DNA of 64,000 nucleotides from Malus domestica (GCF_042453785.1 NC_091677.1:27901501-27965500), one strand, 5' to 3'. Counted from the first letter of the stretch, positions 1 to 12,333 are shown. The notes: generated by a model from the letters alone, not told the origin. Numbers and translations: made by a program.

Positions 1-216
1 CGGCCACGCCCTCACTATTTTGTTTATAGGAACTCACACAAGAACTTCCCAGTGAGTCACCCATCTTGGGAATGCTCTCCCCCGAACTCGCTTAACTTCA
101 GAATTTCGATGGAATCCGAAGCCAGTGAGTTCCCAAAATGCCTCGTGCTATAGGAGGTGGGCATGTACATATAAGGCACATCAACCCCTCTCCATTAGTC
201 GATGTGGGATGTTACA
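1..216 (-). mobile_element. Cassandra TRIM, partial LTR cut by the window edge
   Basis: The reverse strand begins with the Cassandra LTR start (TGTAACATCCCACATCG) at 216 and runs off the window at 1. Its middle holds the 5S rRNA-like block typical of this family, with reverse-strand motifs resembling GTTAAGCG and GGGTGACCCACTGGGAAG. It matches the LTRs of the two complete copies at 17812-18461 and 43401-44049. Cassandra is a non-coding terminal-repeat retrotransposon in miniature. Whether this is a solo LTR or one end of a full copy cannot be seen. It is a fossil, with moderate divergence from the other copies. Confidence 0.88.
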
Positions 217-2339
217 ATTTTATTCAATGTCTTCCATTAAATATTTGAATTTATTAATCTACACGTTTTTTTTTTTTTTACCAAATTGTTTTTTTTTAAT
301 TTATTAATTTTATTTAACATTCTTCATATTTGAAATACTCAAATAATGTACTTAAATGTTAGTACCAAATATATTATATTGAACTAATATTACTAAATAT
401 TAGTACAAAAATATATGCACCGAAACATATTATATTAAATTAATGTACATAAATATGTATACCAAATTGGATATACTAAAATATATTAAACGAATTAATG
501 TACCTAAATGAAAATGACAAAATATATTAAAATATAGTATATAACAAAAATTAGTTTATCTAAATGTTTACAACAAACTATATTATGATGAATGAAATAA
601 AAATTATAATTATAATGAAATATAATTAAATACATTAAAATTAGGAAGAAAAAGAGAAATAATTAAAATATCATAATATAACTAATAAATGAGGTGATGA
701 TTATATCAAGGGACAAAAATTAGATTTTCATCTTACTCATGATTTTAGTCTAAAAGTCATTTTTGCAAAGGATTAGAATGAAGTTTCCTATAAAAATATT
801 ACAGATAGGATTCCAACTTCCAACTTTCAGGTGCATTGTATTATTCCCAGTAGACCACAACCAGGCCAATAGACCACGAGAATGATCCTAGTGCAGGTCG
901 GTGGAACTGGAAAACCAACCGGAAATTGTATGAGACCTGATAACATATTCGCAGAGGAACATAAAAACGAATTATTCTTCTTAAGTATTAAAACCTTCTT
1001 TATGAGAGAACCACAAAGATATTCGCTAAAAACCAAGTTTTCTTATATGCTGGATTCTTGGTTTGATTGTTGAATCCTGGTGAAGCAGACGTCAATCAAA
1101 CTACAATCACTAAGTAGGGACGAAACTTTGTTTCAAGGACATTGCGGTATACAAGCCTCAATTACTGTTTTTACTTGTTTGATATTAATTTCATTTATTA
1201 ATAATATGTCAATGTATTGAGTTGTATTTATTATTTATTAGCATGCTCGAATTTATTTCTATATTGTTGATCATTTTCTAACATCTACAAACATGATCAA
1301 ATATTTGAGTTTTCATGAATCACGGGGGGCCATGCCCACTGCAGGCCTTAACAGTGATCCGCTCCTGAATGCATAGTCATGTCACTCACTGCAAGTGAAC
1401 AAGGGGCAATAGATTATCATGAAGTAGGATCGCATGGCAATAATGGTGCATTATAGGAGAAGTACTTATAGGAACGGGAAGAACCAAGCAAATAATTTCA
1501 TTATATCCCTTCTAAGTTCGTTCGCATCCAAGGGTATCCTTTCTAAGTTCGTTCGGCATCCAAGGGTGTCGAACGGTAGTTTACTCTGTAACGGATGTCA
1601 GGTGGTCGAGTCTACTAATGTGATACGCGATCTCAATCTTTGAATCCTGGGATGTAATGTTCGAATGGTGCCGCACTCTAGCAGCAGCAGCTGGCGAACT
1701 ATTTCACCATGGTCATGTTGGATTGTATACTCCAACAGATCCTACCGTTTGGGCATTCATTTTAATGTCTTGATGCTTGCTTCTTCCATGTGACGTTCAT
1801 TGTCTAACAATACATTGTTATATGCATTTTTTTTATATATATGCCAATGGATTATTGAATTGGGATACCACGTAGTGGCTAGCCAAATTAACATTTGAGA
1901 CATTTGTCAAGCTACAATAACAAAAATTTAGTTAGTATTGTTGTAGATGCTCGTAATGCCAATTGGTGCAATTATAATAAGGCTAATCCTTGCTTTTCTC
2001 TATGTAAGAAATGCAAACATCCTACCACTTGCAAAAAAAAAAAAAAGTATATTTTATCGTGTAAATTTCATAATTAGAATAGATTATTTTCTCAATCCTC
2101 ATTTAAATAAGAGTAATTTATATAAAAAAATTATTCAAATTGAAAATTATTAAGAAATTAAACCATTTAATTATAAAATTTATACGATAAAATTCGTTAT
2201 TTGCGAATAATAGTGCACAGTCCCATAATAGGAGGCAAGCATTTTCCTTAAAAATGTATAAATGAATAAATATATAAATAAATGCGAAATAAAATAAAAA
2301 TGAAAAGAACCGTTTCACCCCCGTCTGTTTTTCTAATTT
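217..2339. other. AT-rich intergenic DNA
   Basis: There is no coding frame with recognisable protein character. The stretch 300-700 is almost pure A/T. A roughly 32-base imperfect tandem duplication built on TTCTAAGTTCGTTCG lies near 1506-1570. The last 100 bases form the presumed promoter of the PPR gene downstream. Confidence 0.6.
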
Positions 2340-3994
2340 GCTATCTCACTCTCTCCAGAAGCAGAAGCCAGAAGAACAGGGTTTTAGCTTGAAAACCATC
2401 CATTTGTGTCGGCCTCATCCACTTCACTTGCAGCAGGTATTGCAGTGCGCCTCTCTGATATCTGCGCTCACCTCCATCGAGGTCAGCGCTCTCTCCCCTT
2501 TTGCTCAATATTTTTCCTTTCATCCTCTCTGCCTGTAAATTTTCATTAGGGATGAATTTAGCAACGCGTTAAACTCTACTTTTTAGCCGAATTTAATATA
2601 AAACTGGAATATAATTGAGGAATGCCTTTTTATTTTCGTTTTTAATTTCTGGAGGTTCATGTTTTAGCTTTAGCTGGTGTTGTAACTACTGTCGATGCTG
2701 AAATATGATATTTGATGATGGGCTGTTGCAGTCCGTTGCCTTTTGTGTGAATTGGGTAATTGAACTATTTGGTGGAAATCCATATGCCCTCAGCTTCTGG
2801 GAACCGGCTTCAGAGCCGGTGAGCAGAGACTCCCTTTGATCCAGTCAGTCTTGAGCAGACTCCCTGCTTGTCCCGGTTTTTGGATTACCAGCTCAAAGTC
2901 TCTAGGATGATTGAGAAATTAATGAGAAATTTTTTTCGGTAAGGTAGGTAGGAGGGTAAGATTATCAAGGACCCCTTAATTTGTTGGGACCTAGTATGAA
3001 GACCAAAAGAAAAGTGGTTTAGCTAATGGTCATTTGAGGCAGAGAAATGTTGCCCTGTCGTTGACTGGTTGTGGTGGGAAAGACTCGGTGTGTCAGCAGT
3101 CCTATGGAGGAGACTCCGTGTAGGGGAAAATGGTTCAATTTGGTGTCCTTGGAAGACATTTCTCAGGGTACCCTATATTTTCTTCTCTATTAAACTTGTG
3201 GTGCCTCATCGTTCCAGACACTGTTTCCAAACCTGTGCAGATCCTACTTGAACTGTGATTCCACCATTGAGTTATTGGCTTATCTTTCTTCCTCCCATGT
3301 GGTTTATTTGAATTACAGTTTTAGGAGAAATCTAGTGTTAGGAAGTTGAACGAGTATTAGTAACTGTACTTTGCTTCCTTCCTGTGCTGACAGGAGGAGT
3401 TTATAATTTCAGGGATCTGGAGTCTTCTCCTGTAAGTGCTTTTTGATGTCTTCATTAGATAACCCGAACCGTCCTCACTTCACTTCTTTTAAGTTTATTT
3501 GGAAGTTGGGGTGCCTACCAAAGTCCTGTTGCTTGGCTGGTTGTCCATGGCAAAGTCAATATCTGTGATTTGATTCTTTATGGCCTTCTTGTCCATTCTG
3601 TTTTGTATTTTCTTTGATCTGTTTTAAATATTTGTTTTTTATTAAAAAAAAAATTATGCCTCTCTTATAAACATGCTAAAAGTTGATAAAATTAAGTCCT
3701 TGTTGCATTATGGAACAATCATGTGTTTGTTTCTGTCCTGTTCTTGGAAGTTCATTTAGTTTCATATACTTCACAAGAAAATACGTTAATTTTAATTTAT
3801 GTTTTTGTCAACAATGTTAAAGCACGTCCATTCATATACTAATTTAGTTTCTATGGTCATCAATTATCTTTTCAATGTAAAATGCTAGTTCACATTTCTA
3901 TTTTCTTCCCCAATTTTCTATTGGAATATATACTAAAGTAAGCTTGTTGCAGGAGCTAAAAGACATAATCTTTTCATTTCCTGTGGACATCTTC

Positions 3995-5515
3995 ATGGTC
4001 TTCCATATTCAGAAATGCTTTAAAAGCCTTCGCTTCCGACGCAGTACTTCAAAATGTTGCTCCTTTTTCCATACCTCTCCTGAAAATTGCTCATCTGCTC
4101 TTTCTTCAATTTTTTCTTCTCCGCTGGGATCGTCACAGTTTGAAGACTCTACAAGACTATCTGACCTTGACATCATCATATCTAAAGTATCTGTTGGAAG
4201 CAGTGATGATGAAGTTCTACGGTCTCTTGCACAAGATCAAGCATGTAATAGCATTCAGCTCACGGATACACTTGTTGATCAACTGTTTCATCGGTTTAAG
4301 AATGATTGGAAGTCTGCATTGGGTGTATTTAGATGGGTAGAGTTACGCTCCGACTATAAACCCACCCCAGATGCATATGATTTGATAGTTGACATTTTGG
4401 GTAAAATGAAGCAATTGGATAAGATAACGGGTTTGTTAGAAAAAATGCGCCAGGATCATCTGGTGACTCTTAACACCGTAGGTAAGGTTATGAGAAGGTT
4501 TGCTGGTGCAGGGAAATGGGAGGACTCTGTGAGGATATTTGATGATTTAGGAAGTTTTGGGTTGGAGAAGAACACAGAATCTATGAACTTATTGCTTGAC
4601 ACCCTTTGCAAGGAGAACAAAGTTGAGAAGGCCCGTGAGATCTTCTTAGAGCTGAAATCACATATCTCGCCCAATGCTCATACCTTTAACATTTTCATTC
4701 ACGGTTGGTGCAAGATCAAACGGGTTGACGAGGCGCATTGGACAATCCAAGAGATGAAGGGACATGGCTATCGCCCTTGTGTCATCAGTTACTCGACCAT
4801 CGTCCTCTTTTATTGCCACCAATACAATTTTGGTAAGGTTTATGAATTGTTTGATGAAATGGAAGCTCAGGGGTGCTCCCCAAATGTCGTCACATATACC
4901 TCTGTCATGTGTTTTCTAGCAAAGTCCGAGGAGTTTGAGGAAGCTTTGCAGTTATATGAGAGAATGAAATCTGCTGGATGTGATCCCGATACACTTTTCT
5001 ACAATTCACTGATCCACACACTAGGAAGAGCTGGCCGAGTCCGAGAGGCTGTCCATGTCTTCGACGTTGAAATGCCTGAGAAGGGGGTTCCTCCTAATAC
5101 ATCAACTTACAATACAATGATTGCCATGTTTTGCCACCACGGGGAAGAGCAAAAGGCCTTTAATGTCCTCCTGCAGATGGAAAATGCAGGGTTATGCAAA
5201 CCTGATGTTCAGACGTACTATCCATTGCTTAAAATGTGCTTCAAAACTGGAAATGTAGACGATTGTTTGACTCAATTATTGAATGACATGGTCAATAGAC
5301 ATCATCTCAGTCTCGACCTCTCCAGCTATACTCTTTTGATTCACGGACTATGCAGAGCAAATAGATGCGAGTGGGCTTACCTTCTCTTCAAGGAGATGAT
5401 TGGTCAAGAGATAAAGCCTAGGTACAAGACATGTCGTTTTCTCTGGGACGAAGTGAAGCTGAAGAATATGTTTGCCGCTGCTGATACCATTGAAGATTTC
5501 ATGAAGAAACTGTAG
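3995..5515 (+). CDS. P-class pentatricopeptide repeat protein, probably mitochondrial
   Basis: A single coding exon for 506 residues. The frame is open from 3944, but an acceptor (TTGCAG) ends at 3951 and the first in-frame ATG is at 3995, so I start there. A 5' UTR exon probably lies near 2340-2480 with a donor close to 2480. Residues 1-35 are rich in K, R, S and F with no acidic residues at first, which suits a mitochondrial presequence. From about residue 105 to 490 runs a chain of some ten 35-residue PPR motifs, with signatures such as PNVVTYTSVM, PNTSTYNTMIAMFC and LSSYTLLIHGLCRANR. No E, DYW or SMR extension follows, so it is P class. Such proteins bind specific organellar RNAs to stabilise, splice or help translate them. 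The RNA target is unknown. The gene looks intact. Confidence 0.93.
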   Translation: MVFHIQKCFKSLRFRRSTSKCCSFFHTSPENCSSALSSIFSSPLGSSQFEDSTRLSDLDIIISKVSVGSSDDEVLRSLAQDQACNSIQLTDTLVDQLFHRFKNDWKSALGVFRWVELRSDYKPTPDAYDLIVDILGKMKQLDKITGLLEKMRQDHLVTLNTVGKVMRRFAGAGKWEDSVRIFDDLGSFGLEKNTESMNLLLDTLCKENKVEKAREIFLELKSHISPNAHTFNIFIHGWCKIKRVDEAHWTIQEMKGHGYRPCVISYSTIVLFYCHQYNFGKVYELFDEMEAQGCSPNVVTYTSVMCFLAKSEEFEEALQLYERMKSAGCDPDTLFYNSLIHTLGRAGRVREAVHVFDVEMPEKGVPPNTSTYNTMIAMFCHHGEEQKAFNVLLQMENAGLCKPDVQTYYPLLKMCFKTGNVDDCLTQLLNDMVNRHHLSLDLSSYTLLIHGLCRANRCEWAYLLFKEMIGQEIKPRYKTCRFLWDEVKLKNMFAAADTIEDFMKKL

Positions 5516-6677
5516 TCGCATGGGAACCATCTCAGGGTACTTGAGTTCATTTGACGTGACACTAGAAGAAACGCATCTTGGCTCATTGTCGTTGCTTCAA
5601 GTATGGATTTGTGTATGAAGAGATGGGGGAGAAATACTTCAGGCTATGAACAGTTGTAGGAGTCGGGACACTAAGAACAGTAACGGTTGCAGCGCATTAG
5701 GACTGGATACGGTTGCTGCTGGAGATTTCACGTTCGGTTCGGAATGTCTGGCATCAACCGTTTTAGGGACTGAGAGGCGTAAAAGGTAAAAGATTGAGGT
5801 CAGGGAACTGGATGGGGAGGAAAGATCATACTTCTGAAGGTGTTGTCCAGAACTTGTTTTAATCAGATTAAAGATTCCACTTCCCACCACACTTGAGCAG
5901 AAGGAAATTAACGAGACGATCCTGGCGCTGGTCCGAAAGACTTATCTCACATTACTTTTGGGACATTACATATCCTTGTTCATTTTTATCAAATGATTCT
6001 CCGTTTATTTATTCAATCCAAATGCCAAAATTAAACATGACACAAGCGTGTAGGTGTGCACAAATCATTTTATGTAGTAGTTATTATCCGTGTCCAAAAC
6101 TGGTTCATTTTCCGGTGTGTTCCGTTGCATCGTAGAAAAATTATTGGACTTAAATCACCTGACGATTAATCTGCGCAACGTTACCTAAAATCTCTCTCTT
6201 TTGATCTTATATTTGGCCGTTCCAGGTTGACGTGGATACCTCAGAGAACTTGAGCTCCATGGAGAATGGAGACGGCCTTTTTTCAAGTTTTTGGTTCCCT
6301 TCAGATAAACGAGAGTAGAGTACCATAATTTTGGTTGTCTTCATCGACACCATTGGAAACCTTCGGGTTTTTTTTTTTTTTTTTTGTTTTTTCGTTCTGA
6401 AGAGATGCCGGTTTACGGCAACTGTACATTTCTTGAAAAGGATTGGTCTACATCAACAGACCATGTAATCTTGCAAGGAAATTGGTACATGAAAACCAAC
6501 GATCGAGCATTTTGAGGAAGTTAACTGAACCTTCTCCGTATGTATGTTTGTGTCTAACAAAACAACCCTAATCTCACTTGTAGACAAATTGGTTCCTGTA
6601 GGCCGTGGTCAACGAAAACTTACAATCGGGAAGCGACAAACTGGAAAAGCGGCTAATTCAGCAAGCGATTAACATCT
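5516..6677. other. Intergenic region between PPR and TGS1-like genes
   Basis: This holds the 3' UTR of the PPR gene and, from the other side, that of the TGS1-like gene; the two genes converge. A run of about 18 T lies at 6367-6385. I see no further gene. Confidence 0.6.
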
Positions 6678-9654
6678 TCATATACATTGAGTGGATGATG
6701 CACCACTGAAGTAGACTGTTATAGCCTTTAGAGAGCTCTGCACATAATTTTCTTCAATCTGCATATTCAATATCAATCACGGGCGTACGCATAGTGTCCG
6801 AAATTCAGATTAATATCACAAAACAAAACTAAAAAACATGATACGATTGACATTTTCCGTGCATAACACATTACTTTGTATGTATCGGACCATACCTCAA
6901 CGTCTAGAGGAGGAGAAGACAACCAGCAGAGTTCTTCCACTTGGTGTAAGTCTACATTCCGCGGTAAGTACATAATGATGTTGGGCGTTATCGCTTGAGC
7001 AGCTTGAAATATTGCGTGCCTGTGCTTAATGCATTAATAGTAAAATAAACATACGAAAATAAAATAGATAACGTAGAACATCAAACTACAACTGTCTACA
7101 TAAGACTACAACAATAATCACTTCACTTGGTTTTGTTCGAAAACTTCTCGAGGACAAAATTTACCAAACAAGGTTAAAACTAGAGAGAACATTAATATTC
7201 TAGGAAAAACTATTCTAGGGACTTAAAGATGTGAAAGGTTAGGAATTGATGGCAAGGAACAAGTTGGGGATGATCGTAGGCTTTATACACATCGTGGTAT
7301 CTGTAAAAATTTATGACGTATCAGAAAGAGCAGCATACATCTGCAAGTACCCGCTCAAACTTATTTTTATTTAATAAAAAGAACTATGATACAAAAGCTT
7401 CTACCACACCTGATCAACATGGAGATGGACCTCAACTCAGAAAGAAGTAAAAGACCAAACATGAAACACAGTAAGTCTGTAAAAATCAATGGGAAATGAT
7501 TTCCACACACCCCTTTGCTCCTGTGCACCGGTCTATTTCTTTCCCTTGATTCTCCTTTGATTTATTCTGTCCAAAGGACACAAGAAAAGGGATGTGTGGA
7601 ATCACTTCCCAGGACTAAAGGTGAGAGACTGAGTCAAAACTCAGAACTACATCCCATATCCAGAAAAGCAGAAATTCCAAGATATGTCATCAAAGTAGCT
7701 ATTTATATTATATAAACTACAAAGGATTTCAATCTGGTCCAAGCGAAACTTAGATATACTTTAAATTAATTTTTGGTCAAATCTTCTTATAACTTGCCTC
7801 ACATCTGTGATTTAGATTAATGCGTCGACAAATTTATCATCATCGTTATTTTAGTTCATAGAGCCGACCCCACTTAGAGGATAAGGCTTTGTTGTTGTTG
7901 TTGTTGTTGTTGTAGTTCATATATTCAGTAAACTACACCACACAGTCAACATTCTCCTTAATTCCCATCATGCAATGTAAAATGAAGACATCTTTACATA
8001 CCCATCTTTTGGCTTGAGTAAGTCAAGTGTAAATTTCTTTACCCTTGTGTACGATGGGCCTCCCCAAGGTGGTGAAAGGAACACTACATCCCCCTACGAA
8101 ATAAAGACACAAAATGTACATTAGTAAACGCAGCTCAAACTATTACAGAAAAATAGTTCTAAAGTTTGATACTAATAAAGCAGATACAACTACGCAAAGT
8201 TTTATCTGTTTAGTTATTCATTCATTTGAATCCCCAGATAATATTGAATCAAATATCAAATCGTACACAACAAAATTATGAATCATTATACAAAGATACG
8301 AAAAAATCTACAAATGTCATCAAAAGTTACATACCTCCTCATCATGGGGTTGCTTACATACAGAATGATTTCATAGATTCTCAGAAACTAATACTGAGAG
8401 GAAAGCAGTACCTTCAACGATGGTGCAAGTTCAAAAAAGTCTCCAACAATGAAATCAATGTAATCTTCCACTCCATATATTTTTGCATTGTTAATGGCCA
8501 TATCCACCTTTAGGGGATCAATTTCAATAGCAACAACGTGACAATGCCTAAGAGACCACAGACCAAAGATCAAAGTTATTAAGCTCTTGTAAAACACATA
8601 CATAATGAGAATGTAAAAGCTTATCCAACATGCATGAAAATGGTCGTTCGATACAAAACGTCCACCTACTCTTGTCCATCAAAGATGAAACCCCGACAGA
8701 ATTCAACATCCAAAACCAGACCCTAAATTGAATATTGATCTATCACATAAAATCTCATATAAACTGAAGCAAATAGCCTACAAAGTACAAACTGTCTAGA
8801 ATACAAGACATTAGGGCCCCCTTTAATACCTCCGTCGCTCCAGTACTCTATTGTATTTTTCAATCAAACGATATCCACAATTTACTGCAATTTTTCTGGT
8901 CTAGCAGTAAAATTCAACCCTCGGGTTTCGATAAAGTACTCGAACATAAAAAAGCTCCCAGCTTGAATGCATACTTTCTCAGGATTTAACCAAAGTTGAA
9001 AGTAGGCACTACATTTCCTGATAAACATATCTTCAAATATCAAGGCCATAAAGCTTAGAGCTTGATACAACTGGTTGCCAAGTAACTAATAATTTGCATA
9101 AAATCAGCACCTCATATGAACAAAGTTTGGGAACTTACAGTGAAGCAAACTGAATGGCATTGCCGCCAACGCCCGCGAAGCAATCGATAACAGTTGTTCT
9201 TTGGCACCTCTTGGCGTGTCCGATTGCAATCTGTTCAGGCGTGACAGAGTACCAGCCCTGCTCATCCATTCTGATCCCCTCGTCGTATCTCGAGAAGAGA
9301 TCATATCTCTGAAACCAATACTTCTCAACAAGGGGACTCAATCCTTGTTCAAGTAACTTCCTTCTCCTATAAATCTGACCTGAGAAAACAAGCAAACAAA
9401 TAAATGGACTATTAAAAATTCAAAAGAAAAGAAACCCAGATTAAATTTTCTTAGGGATTTTATGAACTAATTTCTCTAGCATTGCAGTTTTCAGCAGCTA
9501 GAAGATTTGAAAAATTAATGTTTCCTTCATTTTCTGGGAAACCAAACAGAATTAGAATACAGAAAAAGGACTGATTACGTGGGTGGTGTAAGAGCTTGTT
9601 GTATTTCTTAGGACGACGAGTGGCTCTTCGCCGCCTTGAAAGCTTCTTCTGCAT
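6678..9654 (-). CDS. TGS1: Trimethylguanosine synthase-type RNA cap methyltransferase
   Basis: Six exons on the reverse strand: 9654-9579, 9379-9139, 8547-8412, 8093-8002, 7019-6896 and 6758-6678. All introns are GT-AG and the sum is 750 bases, giving 249 residues. The protein converts the m7G cap of snRNAs and snoRNAs to the 2,2,7-trimethyl form using S-adenosylmethionine. The fold is a class I methyltransferase: [18 protein letters not shown] near residues 57-74, the SAM loop [10 protein letters not shown] at 91-100, VAIEIDP, and the catalytic SPPWGG at 158-163. It ends with a helix resembling [14 protein letters not shown]. The chosen ATG begins a basic stretch ([15 protein letters not shown]), likely a nuclear signal. 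The frame is open upstream to an ATG at 9882, which would add 76 poorly conserved residues. It is a short plant form without the long N-terminal half of animal TGS1. Intron 4 carries a retroposon tail at 7861-7913. Confidence 0.93.
7840..7913 (+). repeat. 3' tail of an RTE-type LINE or dependent SINE
   Basis: The sequence GAGCCGACCCCACTTAG, a short spacer and then seven TTG-type units match a 3' end shared by plant RTE retroposons and SINEs, whose tails are (TTG)n rather than poly(A). It lies in an intron of the TGS1-like gene. A second, shorter copy is at 24391-24431. Confidence 0.6.
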
Positions 9655-10689
9655 CCTCTGATATTGGCGGGCTGGAAATTGAATGAGAGCGGGAATTTGG
9701 TTCAGTTCAGTGGTAGTCTCCTCCTTCCTCCTCTCTTGCACCGAGTTTGATGATTCAACTTCTCCTCCGACTTTTTTTTTTTTTTTGTTCAAGCAGCTAA
9801 TTTCAATAAATAAATAAAAATAAATAAAAACCACACACACACAAATAGGCAAGTCCAAAGTCCAAGGACAATTGCTGCCCAAAGTTAAAAAACTTTTCTC
9901 TCCGTGTGAGAGATTTTCTCTCGGACAATTATTGCTAATTCATTGTATAGTTATGTTTATTCGTTTTTTCGTAATGTAGAATTTTTTTAATTATCTCATG
10001 ATAGCTCCGCCATTAAAAGTAGTTGGTAATTTTCTTTAAAATTAACATTTTTTTTATTAAAGCATTTTATTAAATTGGTATTTAATTTGAATTTGCCTTT
10101 ATTTTGAGCAACAACGTCGAACAACAATTAAAAAAAAACATAACTAAAATAAAATAAAATAAAAAAACTAAACGATAATGATAGTAACATAGAACTAGGT
10201 TTCTTCGGTAATACGCACTGGAGTGGTTGTAGGATGCCATGATTTCATCTTATCTATCAATTCAACATTTCTTCTTTCTTGGGGTATATTTTGGTAGGTT
10301 TTTGTCAATAATTGAATCTTCCTACTTATTTTACTCTAATTTGCTCGTCTTGTTCGATGCGTTGCGTTGCTCATCTTGTTTGTTTCGTTACTACTCTTCT
10401 CAATGAATTCATCTTCTTTCCTATCCCCTATGTTGAACTAATTGCCTAACGATTTGGTTTTGGCAAGACACGAAAGGCATCAAGAGAAATGTTAAGGAGG
10501 CTTTCTGAATGTGGGACTCTTTATGGACTTTTTCATCTCACAGTTTAACGTCAATTCACATGTCAACATTATAAAACATTATAAAACATTATACCATAAA
10601 TATAAGGTGGCAGATAATCCATGAAGAGTTCCATTTTGGAGAGTCTCCTTAGCATTTCTCAAGCATGAAAGTACAAATTGACAAAAGTG
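9655..10689. other. Upstream region of the TGS1-like gene, AT-rich spacer
   Basis: 9655-9900 is the presumed 5' UTR and promoter of the TGS1-like gene, with CT-rich segments, a T run near 9773-9786 and a CA run near 9832-9843. The rest is AT-rich spacer without a recognisable gene. Confidence 0.5.
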
Positions 10690-11513
10690 TTTTTTCTTTG
10701 GTAACATGAAAGAAAGAAAGAGAAGATATACTAAGAAACAATTAGTCTAACTCTAGCAACTTCAAAGCAGTTATCGAAAAGGGTTTGAACTAAACAGGGA
10801 GAAAGCTCCGCAAACTCTTGAAAAACCATCTCGCTATTTAAACTCAACTTGGCTAACCCGTCAGTTACAAAATTACGCTCTCTATGAACATGTTGCAAAT
10901 TGCAACTCCAATTCTCATGATCAAACTTCTGCACTACGAGACAAGACCATAGAGAGGATGATTAGAGCTAGAGAACCATGAATGAGAGAAACCACATTTA
11001 ACTTAAAAGGTCTCAGACGGAGGAGGAACCCAAGCCAGAAGAACTTGCACACGATTGTGTTTACTAGAAAGGCTAACATTATTTAAGCCATTCTTTAGAA
11101 TACTCCAAAATGCTTTTCTTTGGATCAGTAGGCTTAGCAAAATTAGGACAAAATATAGCACAACATCTCCACCTGCATATGAACCATAAGGCTACAACAA
11201 AAACAAGATTCCAATATAACCCAAAACAACGCGAATCTTTGCATTTTAAATTTGCCTCCACGCAACCAAGAAAGGAATCAAATTGGTTCCAATGAAGATG
11301 ATGACGAAAAGAATCTCTCTTTGAGTCCATATAGCAGCATAACAGCTTGAGAAAACATGCGAAACATTCTCCACAGCAGAATCACAAATCTGACAGAGCG
11401 TTGCTAGACTTGTGTCTTTTAAAACGTTGCTCGCTAGACAAAAGTGTTTTTGCTTCAAACATTGTCCTTCAATGCTCCCAATCCTTCTTCAACCTTTCTT
11501 CACTTCATATATT
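10690..11513 (-). mobile_element. LINE (L1-type) relic: zinc-binding and RNase H pieces
   Basis: Two reverse-strand frames carry plant LINE signatures in the right order. 11458-11246 has a reverse-transcriptase zinc-binding pattern (LCQICDSAVENVSHVFSSC). 10934-10731 has the tail of the RNase H domain (VHRERNFVTDGLAK). The reverse transcriptase and endonuclease are missing, so it is a 5'-truncated and decayed copy. The frames are not continuous. The SINE at 11532-11693 lies just beyond its upstream side. Confidence 0.75.
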
Positions 11514-11531
11514 TTCCCCTTTTATCTCAAA

Positions 11532-11693
11532 AGGTCATACCCAGTGCACAATGCTCCCACTTTACACAGGATCTGGGAGAGGTGAATGTCGGCTAGCCTT
11601 ACCCCCATTTATGGAGAGGCTGCTCCCAAGTCTCGAACCCGAGACCTACCGCTCATGGGTGAAGGCACTTGTCATCGCACCAAGTGCGACCTC
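11532..11693 (-). mobile_element. tRNA-derived SINE, complete, with 18-base target duplication
   Basis: An element of about 162 bases on the reverse strand. A pol III B box (GGTTCGAGACT) lies at 11639-11629, and the end resembles GGGTATGACC followed by a short T run. It is flanked by the identical 18-mer TTCCCCTTTTATCTCAAA at 11514-11531 and 11694-11711, which fixes both ends. The second copy at 55888-56069 has the same structure. It resembles what I recall of Au-type plant SINEs with T-rich tails; the family name is inference. Confidence 0.85.
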
Positions 11694-11711
11694 TTCCCCT
11701 TTTATCTCAAA

Positions 11712-12048
11712 GCAAAAGTAAAAAACGAAACGGTTATTAAACGATTAGGTTCTAATAGGAACATATGCACACATTGAGGATCATGACAACTCTTTCAAAT
11801 ACATTGAAAGAGACCCATAAACCCATTTAAGTAAACCACATTATCTGATAACACCATATGCCTAATTTTTCTTTCAATCAAAATAATTATTACAATAAAA
11901 CAGCAGTGTTTCCATACTACAAATATTATGTATATTTGACCCAATCAATTAGTTCACGAACGCAATAAGATGAACTTCAATCATTTAAGTGTTAATTGAA
12001 TTTTCAATACACTCTAATGAAATTGTAAAAGCAATATCAATCTACATC
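11712..12048. other. Short spacer, 3' flank of the 94-residue protein gene
   Basis: AT-rich DNA that probably includes the 3' UTR of the gene on the reverse strand. Nothing else is recognised. Confidence 0.5.
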
Positions 12049-12333
12049 CTAAAGAATTTTCAATTTTCCATGGGCAACTGAAGTCTTTGCATGCTCCAAG
12101 CTACACAACGCTTTTTGAGTTCCACTCAACCCCGAACATGATGGACTGCCACCTAATGTGACTGCAAAGTAAAGATAAATGGCGCAGAGGAAAGACAGGA
12201 GTGCTAGGGCTGTTAAGAGGAAGCGGTGTCTCTGAAAGACCGTCGACCAGCTACCCAACTCATTTTGTGAGAATTGCTTTCTAAATGATGCTGACTTCCG
12301 AACAGGAGAAGACAAAATGCTCTCAAGAACCAT
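12049..12333 (-). CDS. Small plant membrane protein of unknown function, 94 residues
   Basis: The coding part is one exon. An acceptor (TTTCAG) ends at about 12353 and the first ATG after it is at 12333, starting MVLESILSSPVRKSASFRKQ. The long intron reaches a donor (GTAAGT) at 13660, so the 5' UTR exon lies upstream of that. Residues 1-40 are basic and serine-rich. A hydrophobic helix near residues 41-63 (FLLTALALLSFLCAIYLYFAV) makes a single membrane span. A short tail with two spaced cysteines and a basic end follows (CSGLSGTQKALCSLEHAK). The serine- and arginine-rich start and conserved-looking tail suggest a real conserved plant protein. I do not recognise a function, and the membrane it sits in is unknown. 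Confidence 0.72.
   Translation of the reverse strand: MVLESILSSPVRKSASFRKQFSQNELGSWSTVFQRHRFLLTALALLSFLCAIYLYFAVTLGGSPSCSGLSGTQKALCSLEHAKTSVAHGKLKIL

Noticed and set aside
11347-11777. Open frames of 63 and 124 codons on the forward strand
   Set aside because: They lie across the SINE and the antisense side of the LINE relic; no protein signature.
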